Part shown: positions 25,226-38,100 of the stretch, piece after piece
Position numbering within the stretch: the stretch's first letter is position 1
Layout of the letters: each line of letters opens with the position of its first letter
Assembly: GCF_000002995.4 (NCBI RefSeq)
Contig: NW_025062477.1
Coordinates: 9,892,649-9,956,648, forward strand
DNA: 64,000 nt
Source: Brugia malayi
Lineage: Eukaryota > Nematoda > Chromadorea > Rhabditida > Onchocercidae
Direction: 5' to 3'
The notes under the pieces: generated by a model
Seen by the model: only the letters and a program-made list of their open reading frames with translations
What the model was told of the DNA's origin: nothing
Databases searched by the model: none
Position numbers and translations under genes: made by a program

Positions 25226-28200
25226 CTGAAGAGTTATTAGCGTTGGATCCATAAAAGACGATAGGATAGTGGGTAGATAAAGCCCAAGTCCTCAATACCT
25301 GTCTCTCATCCTTTTTTGTCACTCAAGGCACCTTGTTTAAGAAAATTAACAAGTAACAAGTGTTTAAGGAAATCTCCAAGTACTTTTCCACTAGAGTTCG
25401 TCATTCTCAAGAAAATGGGTAATAAAATAATTAGGATAAGTTAATTAGTCTTGATAGAATTATAAAGATTCTAGAAATAATTGGAGAAGTGAAGCATATC
25501 TCATATAAAACTATTTCCATGATCACCAAATTATATCAAGGATACATTTGACTTTTTAGTTGTGAAAAACTGAAAAATCTGCTTTTGTGAATAAACATTT
25601 CAGTTTAAGATTCCTATCCTACAAAGATAAATAATTATGCCTGCATGTTACTTCTAGTTATTTTATTGTGGAACTTTTATAATTTGAAATCTTCAAGACT
25701 TATCAAAGTTAAAAAAGGATCTTCTTCACCTTATTTAGAGAATTGAACAAAATTTTAACCGTGATAGTATTTATTCCACTTCAAAATTTTCATAGCATTT
25801 TAGTTTTATTAAGAAAGGAGAATTTACAAAAAAATTCTTGTCTAACTTTTTTTTCGTTAGCATCATTTCGATTTATTTACAAAGGTTAGATTTGATCTGA
25901 AAATATGAAAGGATTTGAAATGCTAAAAAATTTTAAGTACCTTTAAAAGATTGGTTTCAAAGATTGATAATTACCAGTCCAAATGGATCACTGTTTTTTT
26001 TTTGAGAGAGAGAGGACTATTATTATATATTTTTAGTGATGAAATTTACCTTCCCTATTGCAAAACAAAAATTTATTGACAGAGACAAAAATGAAAACTG
26101 ATAACAAGAGATGCTCCCAGTTATTGGTTCAATACTTGGATGGAAGAATATCCTTTTCTAGAAAGGTGGACGGTTCAAATTTTCATTGAAATTAACTTCA
26201 ATCACTACTGCTGTATCACTGAAAGTGCTCAATAGTTCTCATATCATCGCCACAATTTGTATCTATAAAAAGTGAAAAGTGATGCGTGTTACGCTAGGTA
26301 CTGCCTACTAAAGCAAAAAAGGGTATTTGTTGACCTACCCAAACAATAGGATTATATTGCAAAGCGATAAATGGTAAATATCAGTGCGGAAAACAAGGAA
26401 TGACGTTAGAGAAAGTGTAATCTAAGTGTTGAAACAGAGATTGGACAAAAATTCAGCTGAATTCCATCAAACAATCGGTATTCTATAGATCCAGATATTT
26501 CTCTGAACTCTGCATATAGCAAAATATTGAATCAAATCAAATAAGCATACTTTAATTGAATCATTTGATTTAAAGACTTATTAATGAAGTCTGAATTTCT
26601 ATTATCCAAAGACTTGAAATATAATCATCTTAAAGTTTGTCAAATTAACATTTGCAATCACTCGTTCCCGAGTACCCAAATATTGACACGAAACTGCAAA
26701 GCTACTGTAGAGGTTTTTGCAGACATTACTCCCTAAATTTGTGAAAAGCTTTATCTTCTAAAAAACTAGAAAGCCATATTACAAAAGACGGAAAAATTGC
26801 TCTAAGATAATTTGATATGCCACTATTTTAAGATCTAATGTTATGACAAATCGTCATTAATAGAATCTATTATCAATTAATGTTATAAAGCCTGAAGTTT
26901 CCGAAAGTTTGAAATGTATTGATATCATTAAACAAGTTCAAATTTATAGTTAATAGAAAGCATGTTAACGTTTTGGAATATGTGATGTTATATTCAGTTA
27001 CATATTTTTTATTTAAGTAACTATTGGCAAATTTTGCTTAATTATATTTAAATGGAAGGATGCTATGAAAAGCAGAGAATTTTTAGGATGTCGACAATTT
27101 CTAAGTATAAAATATTTTGCGCTGAGGCTTTCATCACAAATTCGTATTGCTCACACTTGAGGCATGCATTGCTCTATAATATAGCACAGTGTCTTTTAAG
27201 TTTTGAAAGTATTCTCAAATAAAAACTACTTCAACCATTGAAAAATTATTAGAACATTATATTATATAGTAATGCATAATTTAAATCGAACTGATACTAA
27301 TTCATGAATTTTCTATGATTACTCACACTGTATTTTGCTTGCAAATGATTATTGAATTTTAATTTGAATTCTAGTTTGATATTAGTTTCATTTTCTCAGT
27401 GTTTTCGAGAAATGATACAGGAAGCATAAATTTAAGATAATGAAATGTATTTGCACTTTCAAATCTTATAATTGGCAAACAATAGAAGATTATGTTCTGC
27501 TCCAAAAAAGAAATGAAAGGTTGGTAAGGCATGAAAGAATGCCACAATAAAAAAAGTAGATGATTTATGTTTTAATTATAATTATATATTATTTATTTCT
27601 TTTTAAAACTGATTATAAATACCTCAGCGTTCTGTAAATTGAAACAAGCTAGATTCTAGACCAAATCTTGCATCTTTTTTGTAGTTCCAATAGCTTAGTG
27701 GAAGCAGTTTCCAAATGAGGTTGAATGAAGCGTAAAAATGAATTTATTATACTATTGAAAACTAAATGTCATAGCATGCAAAAAACACTTATGAAACATT
27801 TCAACAGTTTACTTTTGCAAAAGATTCAAATTCAAAGCTTTTTTGAAGAAAAAATCGTTTTGTTCTGGAAATCAAACTGGGATAATAACCAGTAAAATAC
27901 AAATTCCAATGCAGTGACGAAATAAATTGTCACATACCCATGAGATTTATGCTTCAAAATTAAGCTTTTGTGATAATTATTAACGACATAATTATTTAAG
28001 CAGAGCCAAAAATAAGAAAGCCATCGCAGAAAGTTAGAAAGTAAAGTCATTACAAATGTTCACATTTTAATGCTTATGTTCTGATTTTAAATAAACGATT
28101 ATTAAACATAAGTAGGATCTTTAGTCGCCCTTTGATATTTTCATTGTTTTAATAAATTATAAGTTAAACATAAAGCTTATATATACGCCACGTTGACTTT

Positions 28201-29399
28201 GGAAAAGCTGGACAAATGCGAAAAAAGTTTGAGATGAAAAGGGAAAAATGGAGTTTTCAAATGATAGGGTCGTAATGTTACTTTTTAGATATGAGATTAA
28301 AAATCAATGAGTGAATAAGTTTTCTGGAAGTATGATGAGAACCTCTCTCTTCTAATGACTCGACGCTGTAAACAGTGGAATACAGACTCCAACAGTGCAT
28401 CTTCAAGAGAAGACGACTAAATGATTTTGTTGGAAGAAACGACCGGTTCGTTGATCAGTTCTATCGTTTATTTTTGCAGTGATGTTTTCCAGTTGGTTTG
28501 TCCGCTGTCGCCGTTGTCCTCAAAGATTTTAAACAAAACAAAAAGTATGTTTTTATCATTAGGTGTTGCTTTATATGAACTGCCATAACCGCCACCAACA
28601 ATAGTGTAAGAGTCCTGCCTTCCGCCCTATCCTATCATCTTCATATGTAAGACGTACAGTACCCTTCTATCCCAGCCCTTCCCACCTCTCTCGTCTTACT
28701 CATTAACCGTATTATGCATAACATAAACTAAACCAGTACGCTGCTATATCATCATCACTATCATCATTATCATCACCTGTCCCACTCTTTTCCCTGCCTT
28801 GTCGCCATGCATTCCTATCAACCCACCAATCTATGACTTTCAACCAGTCCACTCTTCTTTATATGATGTCAGTTATCTTTCTAAATAACCAACTTTCCGA
28901 ATTACTGCCGAACGTGAACCGGTCGATGTCAAAGAAGTTTGTTCCTCGCATATTGCTCGTCTGTAAGCGCAGCGAAAATTTCCTAATAAAACAGAGTTCG
29001 GTCACTTAATTAACACTTTAACACCTTAGACGCAGATATTAAATCCTTTGAATGAAAATGATAAGTTAAAATTTTTATGCTTCTTTATGAAAGAATTTAA
29101 AAAATAAAAAATTAATTCGACACAACATTTTTCCGTCCTTCCTTTCAATTTATCAGCCTGTCACCTCCCATTGGGTTTTCATAATTTATTGGTATGATCC
29201 TGAATGTAAAACTTAATATTTTCATCGCTTGCTTGTGTCATTCAACAGAGATCACTGTCTAATTGCAGTTTCGGATTCTCTCAATAAACTCGTCAGATGT
29301 TAAAATTTATTTAGTTTTGCAATAGTTAAGACAAAAAAGACGAAGAAAATTCTCAATATCGGCGCGAATAAATAACAATGAATTGAATTTATGTAGCAA

Positions 29400-29473
29400 A
29401 AATTAAAAACATATTTAAGATTTGAGAATAATTTACAGAATAGAAATGGGAGGAGGAATTTTTATTAGCTTTA
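29400..29473. repeat. Short dispersed direct repeat, copy 1
   Basis: Shares about 50 nearly identical bases with 29859-29925, then diverges at a purine-rich stretch and resumes at a TTTTATTAGCTT block. The copies are about 460 bp apart in the same orientation. Confidence 0.75.
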
Positions 29474-29858
29474 GGAAGCATAAATTTGATTTGGTTCTCT
29501 CTTTATATTAGATAAAAAAATTTTACATGCATAATAAATAGGTAGACGTCGAAAATGTTTTAAAGTCCTGGAACTATTCATTATAATAAAGAGGATATAA
29601 TTTTAGAGCATAATTTTTTTTCATGAAATCGGATAAAGTAACTTCATTCCCTCTACATAATTATAAATTTCACATACTGAGAAGTTTTTCGGATTAGTGC
29701 AAAGTGCAACTAATTGAATTACAGATGAATGATGGATAAATCCAAATTGAAACTAATTTATAACTGAGAAAGAACCAAGAAAGAAATTTCGCTGCAAAGA
29801 GATATGAGAAAAATAACAATATTAAAATGTTATTTTTAAACTGAATATTCCAAATTAA

Positions 29859-29925
29859 GAATTAAAAACATATTTAAGATTTGAGAATAATTTACAGAAT
29901 AGAAATGAGAAAATTTTATTAGCTT
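29859..29925. repeat. Short dispersed direct repeat, copy 2
   Basis: Second copy of the 29400-29473 element, shorter by a few bases in the purine-rich segment. Neither copy shows flanking target-site duplications by eye. Confidence 0.75.
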
Positions 29926-32900
29926 CAACGGAACGAAAGGCAATAATAAGAAATGAGCAGAATTAATTTTTAGAATTAAATCAGAAATTTTTGAAGAATG
30001 AATTTATAAGACGTCTCAAGTGATTTATAAAATGGAATTTGATAAGTTTCGATAAACTCTGTTCTAGTCATCAACCGAGAAGAATCTCAAATGCTTGACA
30101 TTTTAAAAGATTTTAAAGTTTGAGAGATATTATCTATGCACCATAGCAAAATCTAACCATTTGCAAAACATGCATAATACCTTTCTACCTTGGCAATATT
30201 GGCATCCTATCGTGTCACAAGATCGTTGCACAAATGTCCTCGCAAATATTATTAGTTGGTCGTGAATAGACCGTATGACTTCAAAAAAATATATATATTA
30301 ATGAAATGGGCATGTGACATATGCATGAATATGGTAACTGTGAAGTGACATCCTAGTGAGAGACGAAATTATGGTCATCACACGATATGATATACACTTT
30401 CATTCTTCATTTTTTGCAGATGCAAAGACAAAAGCACTTTATTGAGCTATGGAGAAGAGATGCGCAATTAACTAAAAGAACAGAGAAATGCGCTTCTTTG
30501 TAGAAAGGTATAGAAGAAAGAGGAAAGGTGAACAGAAAATAAATTTATCCCTTTTGTGGAAATACTGGAATAATAAGCTTACAAATTAATATTCAGAGTG
30601 CAAACAATCCATTCATTTATCAAAATTTGCTTTTCAAATAATGCAGACAACTAATTACGAGTAATGTTTTCCAGTATCAACAAATCAACAGAATATTTAA
30701 CATTCCAGAAATTTACTTTCTTTCGGCCAGAAAGCTATAGCACAAAAATGTTTCTTCATTTTTGATAAAAAATTTTCCTTTGGTAAGTAGAGGAAGCATT
30801 CAAGCAGAATGACCAAAATATAACTAACATTATATTTGGCCAACTATTCATATTATGTAATTTGCAGCTAAAGCATATGCTGCAAGATAAATTGAATTTC
30901 AAATGTATTTGTCACAAATAATCCAAATAAATTTACATAAATTCCAGAGGAAAGAAATTTAATGGTTGATAATTATTGTATGTTATGATAACACACATAT
31001 TATTATGTGGAGATGCCATTTCTTTCTTGTATATTCTTACTTAGTAGGTCAGGCGGAAATGTTTCTTTTGTATGGCAGCTTAAATAGTTAAATAAAAGTC
31101 TTAAAGCAAGGAAATGCATTTAACAAGAGAAATTTTGGAAAGTGAGTATGGTATGATTCTAACTCTTAGAAATCACATCTCTTTCTTGACACTCATTACT
31201 CCACCGATCATCATTTCATTTCCTCCTTCCATTTATTCATCCATCCATTCACTTTTCTATGCGCAAAAGATCGGATAAAGCTTCGCAGAGACAGAAATGC
31301 CTTAAATGCAACATGAATCAAAAATGCTTTGATTATAAATGCAAAGCTCATTTAAAAGCTTTCATCTACTACAAGTGTTTGGTCTTTATCTTTTCGACTT
31401 AATAAAATATTGTTTTCATCAAATACAATAATAGAAAGCAACAAAAGTTGAGAGCAAATTCTTTGGAAAAATGAAAAAAAGGTATAAATTGGATGTGTTT
31501 GGAGGACATAGCGGTGGTATGGCTGATCACGATGCATTTGACAAATGTACACTCAATCACTCTTCTGGTCCCACTTAAAGTACATTTCCTCTTACTGCAC
31601 GAAATTGTACAAGAACATCCATCCAGTTTTATAAACCAGCACTGAACGTTAGAAGTCTTGCCATCATGAAAAGAAATGTTATTAGACAAACATTACCATA
31701 ATTAATAATAATTAAATAACTTCAATAATAACGTTATTTTAAACCACATGTTGTTTTGTGCAGAAATCAAGAGCTTGAAATTTATACAAAATTAGTAATT
31801 GGTTGATTCTTTTTTTGAAAATAAATTGTTAATCGTTTTACACTATCTTTTTCCTTTAACAAAATCTTGTTTATTTTTTTATCATTTATAAAATTTTAAT
31901 TATAAAAAATAAATACAACATTAACAGCTTTGCGTACCTTAAAAAATCATTAAATAATTCTTCCGATACTTTCAATTATAATTTTTAATGGATTTTTTTT
32001 AAGTGTTAAGGTTGAATATTTGTTCTTAATGAAGTCTTAATGAAGAACGATCCCTTTGAAGCTAACAACGAACCTAAGGTACCTTGTGAAGAAGAACATG
32101 GAAATGTGTAAGCTTGATATTTTGATTGCTTTCCCGTAGTAGTATTATTTTCAAAGTAAACAACAAACTGCGAAGGCTGCTGTAAAAAGGTAGTTGATCA
32201 ATTTGCTTATTGTACAGTTAGATAATTTCAGCTGGAGATAAACCAATATACATTAATTACAAATAAACTGATAATGGCTTTGAAATTCTAAACTGATTAC
32301 TCGATCTCCAAATATCACCATATCAACCTTCTTTCTACTATCTTGTATAGCTTTTCCAACTAAGGATAGTCGAAAGTTAAGTTCATTTTTATTACTAATA
32401 GTTTAAAAAAGTGCGTTCTATCTTTCAATACAACAATTTCAGTTTTTTTTTTCAACCACTTCAAACACCAAAGAAGAATGAAGTTGTGGATGACCTTTAA
32501 TCGTTTACGACTGATATTAACGGAAAGAGTTCATTATAAGAGAAAATGCCTTACTTAAAACATTGATTTCGATATTTCGATGCTATTATAAAAAGTAAGT
32601 AATGTAGAGGAACAGGTGAAAATGGAAAGAGAGAGAAAGCAAAGGTTGAGAATTCCCGCCTTCTTCCCCGATTCAAAAAGAACAATTTTTCAGTGACATA
32701 AGTTTTGTGTGTCAAATCATGAAAGCAATTGATTTGAAGAAAGTGCCCAAATACTGTTTTCTATTTTCATTATCACACAGAATTGAAATAACTGATGATA
32801 TCAGGCACGTACCATGACGTAAGGTTAATGAGAGATAATTGGTTAGACTTGTTCTCATGCAACAACATTCTTTTTTTATTTGTGGAACAGCTTCATTTTG

Positions 32901-35195
32901 GAAATTTAAGTTAATTCCTATGCATAACTGTGTTTTTCCATGCTCATTCCACTTTTTAGTTTGACTGCAAAAACAAAAAAAAAAAAGTGAAAAAAAGTTG
33001 AAAGCGGAATTACTTTTTTCTTCAATGAATGAATGTACTGGTGATAATTTTATTCATTGAAAGCGGATTAATTTTTTCATTTATTTTTGTTAAATTGATC
33101 ACACACACCAAATAAATCGATGTTCAATGTGGTGCTAGTTACGGTGCTCGATTTAATTTACGCATAGTTCACCGTCTCCCTCTTTTCCACCTCCGTACGC
33201 CCACTTTCTCGCCCTTTTTGTCCATCCTCGACGTCCATGATTTAATGTTGACGGATTCATTGAATTTTGATGTTTAATAAAATGTGAGCTGAAAGCAATT
33301 TCATTGGATGACCTCAATTGTTCAGCATTCGGTAACTGAAACAGGGAAACTGTTAACCAACATTTTTTTTCAACATTTACTGAAAAAACGGTGCATGTCA
33401 ATGAGATGAACTAAAGTGAGTGAATTTTCTTCAAATGTCGTTGAAAATTTGTCAAAACAAGGAAGAAGCAAGAAGAATTTATATTTCGAGTCGATTTCTC
33501 AGGGCTATTTTTCCAAATATTTGGACATTTGAAGCAATCACTGATTACTAACTATAACAATAATAGCCAAATACATAGTCAAAACAGACTAACACAGCAA
33601 TGCTATTCAACTTTCAAAATCTCAAAATTTGTTTGTGTAGGAAGAATGAATGGATTGGAATGAAAGATAACGAAAGCCGTACATTTATAAACGAAGGGAG
33701 AATGAATAATAATAAGGATTGTTCAGTGTTCGCTCTTAAACAAAATGCCCACCTTCAGAGACATGTTTTTCAATAGCTTCGAACAATCAAAAATGAAACA
33801 AAAAATTCTTTTTAAACAAACTCCTCAACAATAATAAAGTAACATTTCTTATCCATTCAATAACAAAAAATTAGTGTATCGATTTCGAAAATGAAACACA
33901 CATTTTGATTAGATCTTTGTATATACATATACATATATATATAAACAGTATTAGAAAAGTGTGGTGCTTTTTTATAAAACATTGAAATAATGTAAAATAC
34001 TATAAAGCTCGTAAATTTACGCGCATACTGACGCATATAATAATTTAGGAAACATGTATATAACAATTGCTTACTGTTTGCTGTTTGTAGTAATGTTACC
34101 TGTTCTGTTCAGTGTATTAATGATCTGATGCATTTTAAGAGAAATGTACTTTTACTGGTTCGTTTCCATGTTTCTCTTTCTATATATAAATCGGGGCAAG
34201 AATTTGCCATAAAAGTTCAGTATCCTTGAAAATTGTGCAAATGAAGAAAATGGTGGATGAGAGCGAGAACAGTAACGAACTTTGCTAATTTCTAAGCTCA
34301 TTCACACCGAATTCAATAGTATCTCAGTAATATCTAAACAGAATAGACCGAAGCAAGTGCAAAGGTTACTCTTAAAATTTGTCCCCTAAAAATGACTGAT
34401 AAGGTGATTTAAATTCCCCCAATGTAATAAAAGAATTCCATCATTACTATTCTGATGAAAAGAGGTGAAGAAACAGAGCATAAGTCCAAATAAAATCAAA
34501 AAACAGAAGTATTTGGAATCCTCTTTAAACTTTTCTCGAACGATATTTGCCGCAGTGTGAAACGAAAAATTCATTTCTGTATTTTGCGACATCTGTGAAT
34601 AATCACCAGAAGTATATAAATATCTGCGAGAAAGTTTATTTGTTTATGCATTAATTCATTCCTTTTTGATCGGTATAGATTTGACAGTGAGAGTGTTACG
34701 TTCATTAATTAAAACAAAATGAAAGGAAAAAAAAACATGTTGAGATGAAGTATTTCATGTAGACAAACTTTCTTTCATTCACTGACACACGGTCATACCA
34801 AAGACGGAATTTCCGGTGTTCCTGCAACGAAACATCCATGCAAGAAAACTGTAGAACATTAATTACTATCTACTAACATAAAAGCAAGAGAAAATAAATT
34901 GAATAGATGTGCCATCCCTACCAATGTCCTCAAGAATAAGTTCATCTTCTTCGCAGCTGCTGTCTATATAAAATTCAGTTTCATTCAATACTTCCTGGAA
35001 TGATTATGTTCTGCACAAAGTACAAATTTATATAAAAAACAGAACATAGGTAATACATTTTTAAGATCATTCCTGAAGAATATCATTCTCTTATAAAAGA
35101 ACTATAACAAAGTGAAACGAGAATATTTCGAAGTGGCCGGGAGTAAATGACATCAGATTTGACGAGAAATAAAATTGTAGAAGGATTTCGATATA

Positions 35196-38100
35196 TCACA
35201 GATGTATGCGTATTTCACCGACTTGTAAGTTTGCGCCACATTCTAAGCATTTTTTCTTTACAGCGTAACAATCAGTGCAATATAAATTGTTGCAGTTAGG
35301 ACATATTCTTGAGTTACTAAAATTGTAATATATTATTTTAATAAACGTCATCATTGTGTTCTATATTTTTGAAGTGGAAACTCTTTCTTTACATTGATTT
35401 TTTTCATATCATCTACGTTTCCCACTTTTCATTAGTACTTTTAATGGCACTCACATTAGAGAAATATTAAAATTAAATTAAAAAATCTTGAAATCAAATT
35501 AAAAATTTGCTCTAAATTGTCTAGATCCATCTTTTAAATCCATAATATATGAAAGTTTGGGGCTTTCGAAGCATTCGGTGTCCTATTTATTCTTTTTTCG
35601 TAGTTATGTTCTGTAAAACTTATTGATTTTAATTCTCTATGAGTTAACTAATCTTGCATCGGCGATACTGAGATCTGATCGAAAACATCTGACACATCTG
35701 TATTGATCAGCACCTAACACCGTCAAGCCACGATTTACAAGATTTCCCCGTCCGCTAATTTCATCTTCAACCAGCTGATCTTTAAGCTCCTTAAATGAAG
35801 TTTTTAAATCTTCAAACATTCTTTTTATGTCTGTAGAGATGAGAAGCAAACCTTTTCCTTGGCAGCTTTTATCAATTGTGTCAAAATATTTTTGCGACCT
35901 TCGAGTACTTGATTATACAACCATAAAGTGCGTGGTTTTGTTCTTTCTGGCCAATAATGTTGCGCAATCAAATGTCGACATCTTACTACATATACCTACG
36001 AAATGTCCCTATATGATTTCACTTGATTAAACTTCTTACAGTTTCCTTTTTAAATAAATGTTAGTTTTATGTCTTCGAAATCATGAAACTCCAGAGTTAT
36101 AGAAGTATGCTATCCACAAGATTACAGAGGGTTTGGAAATAGGACTGAAACAGGATTAGCTCATGGCCCAAACTCATAATAACAATCACTATGAATTAAT
36201 TACTTCAAATATCTCATTATAGCAAATGATTTATTAACTAATTAATTAGAGTTCTGTTACTAGGAGTTTTTGATGAGGATTTTAGGGAAAACAAAATAAA
36301 GAAATGATAGAATATTCATCTTTGATGAACTTGTTTGATAAAATGCTTAGATAAAGCATTTTATCAATTAATTTTAATAATTTTAGATGAAGGCATGTAA
36401 ACGAAAAACCTTGCGTGAATTACTAATTGCTTAAGCAGTTTTTACCTGCAGAATACAAAGTAAAAAGGCAATTAAATATAAGAGCATCATTAGCCGAATC
36501 AGCTGGAAATCTGGTGGATTCGGTTCTATAAAACATTGTCTCCAGTCATTATCGCTATGTTGACTTCCTGTGATCGGATGAAATATATGAAGAATTCTTT
36601 GCAAGAGTTTTGCCAAAAAACCTTCTCCCGCAGCCTAGAAGATAAAATGATCTAAGAAACGGAGAGTACAGAACAAAGAAAAGAATGAAGACATGCTTTA
36701 AGATTGTAAAAATCAAGTCGACTGGTGCGAGTGGCGTTAGATTGCAGGAATGAGTAAGTGAAATAAAGCATTTGATAGGTGAATACATCCAACAATATTA
36801 GAAAAATTGGCATGAAACCCCCAATCAATGTAATCGAAAATGCAAATAGCATTTTCATTTTCTCCTTCGATGTCATGTGTAATGTGAATCCTTCAATATA
36901 CTGCAACAAACTAGGTAATTTACAACATTTACATTTACTTTTCATTTATTTTTCAAATTACACATTTATTTTCAAATTACATATTTCTTCCTTTAGAAGT
37001 TTAGTTCTATCCTTTTGGAAATGCATTTAAATCACCCATCTCTATTATTGCAAGTATGTCTTAAGATTTCATCAATGCAGCATTTATTATGAATAAAACC
37101 TAAATTTAAATGAGAAGTGAGAATAACACAAGTGAACTAACTGTTTCTCGTTCTTTGGGTAACAGTGGAAGTAAAGAAGGTTGCCCTTGTGCTTCCCGCA
37201 GCATATCAACATTTCGAAATTCTCCTGTTATGTAGACGTTATCCACTTTCTCCTTCTGCTTATACTTTATAACGTACACTAATGCCTGATAAAATAATTG
37301 CGTACAAATCGTTTTTTTCCGGATTAAGTAAGGATCGTTGATTTTCATATGAATGTGGAATTCAAAGAAATATATGATGAGAGATGGTTACCATAAGGAA
37401 AGTTATAATGATTAAATTGGGAATAATAAAGCTAATTGTCGTAGATAAAATCTCCACAAAAACTCCGAACTGATTCAGGACTCCTTCCAGTTCTTCCCTA
37501 AATTAAGTAACAATAAGTATTAGATTTAAGTGGAACAAAGAACACTTATGTATTACACCCTTTACTTCATTTTTTCCAGTTGGAACGTTTGCGTATGATT
37601 GTCTTCAATAGTATGATTCAGCGAAATCCCAAATTCATCCCACGATTTTTTTGCCGCTCTGGCCTCTTTCTGTAAATGATTGTAAAACCTCATCGTCATA
37701 TTTAGCATCTCAATTAAACTGAGAGATAAAGAGCGCAGAAATGATATCTATAATCTCACTTAAATGAACTACCTTTCCGTATCTGAATATCACAAGAAAT
37801 GAGTCACTGTCATAATATTCCACTAGAACACCATAAGTGTGCTATATAATGTTTTTTCAAAAGAGAGCTCATAGACGTTTAGCAAAAAACGAATCATAAA
37901 TTAAAATGTTTAAATTATGAACTGCAAGAAAACTGATATTGTAATCGTTCACAACAGAGTTCATAGCAGCTTTCATTTTATCCTTAGTAAATGTTAGAAA
38001 GCCGGACTTCAGAGATTCTTTTATTTTCTCTGGGATGTCACAAACCAGTTCACCAAATCGTGCCGCATCACAAATCTAAAGCATAAAGATTAATCCATTG

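Larger units (their letters stand above)
25226..35195. other. Gene desert, part 2
   Basis: AT-rich sequence without a supportable gene. It contains a short direct repeat (29400-29473 and 29859-29925), a GC-richer block at about 28350-28990 and another at about 33130-33240. A cysteine-rich minus frame lies at about 31550-31660 and a charged minus-strand open frame starts at 33239. Neither could be linked to other exons. No RNA gene was recognised. Confidence 0.5.
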
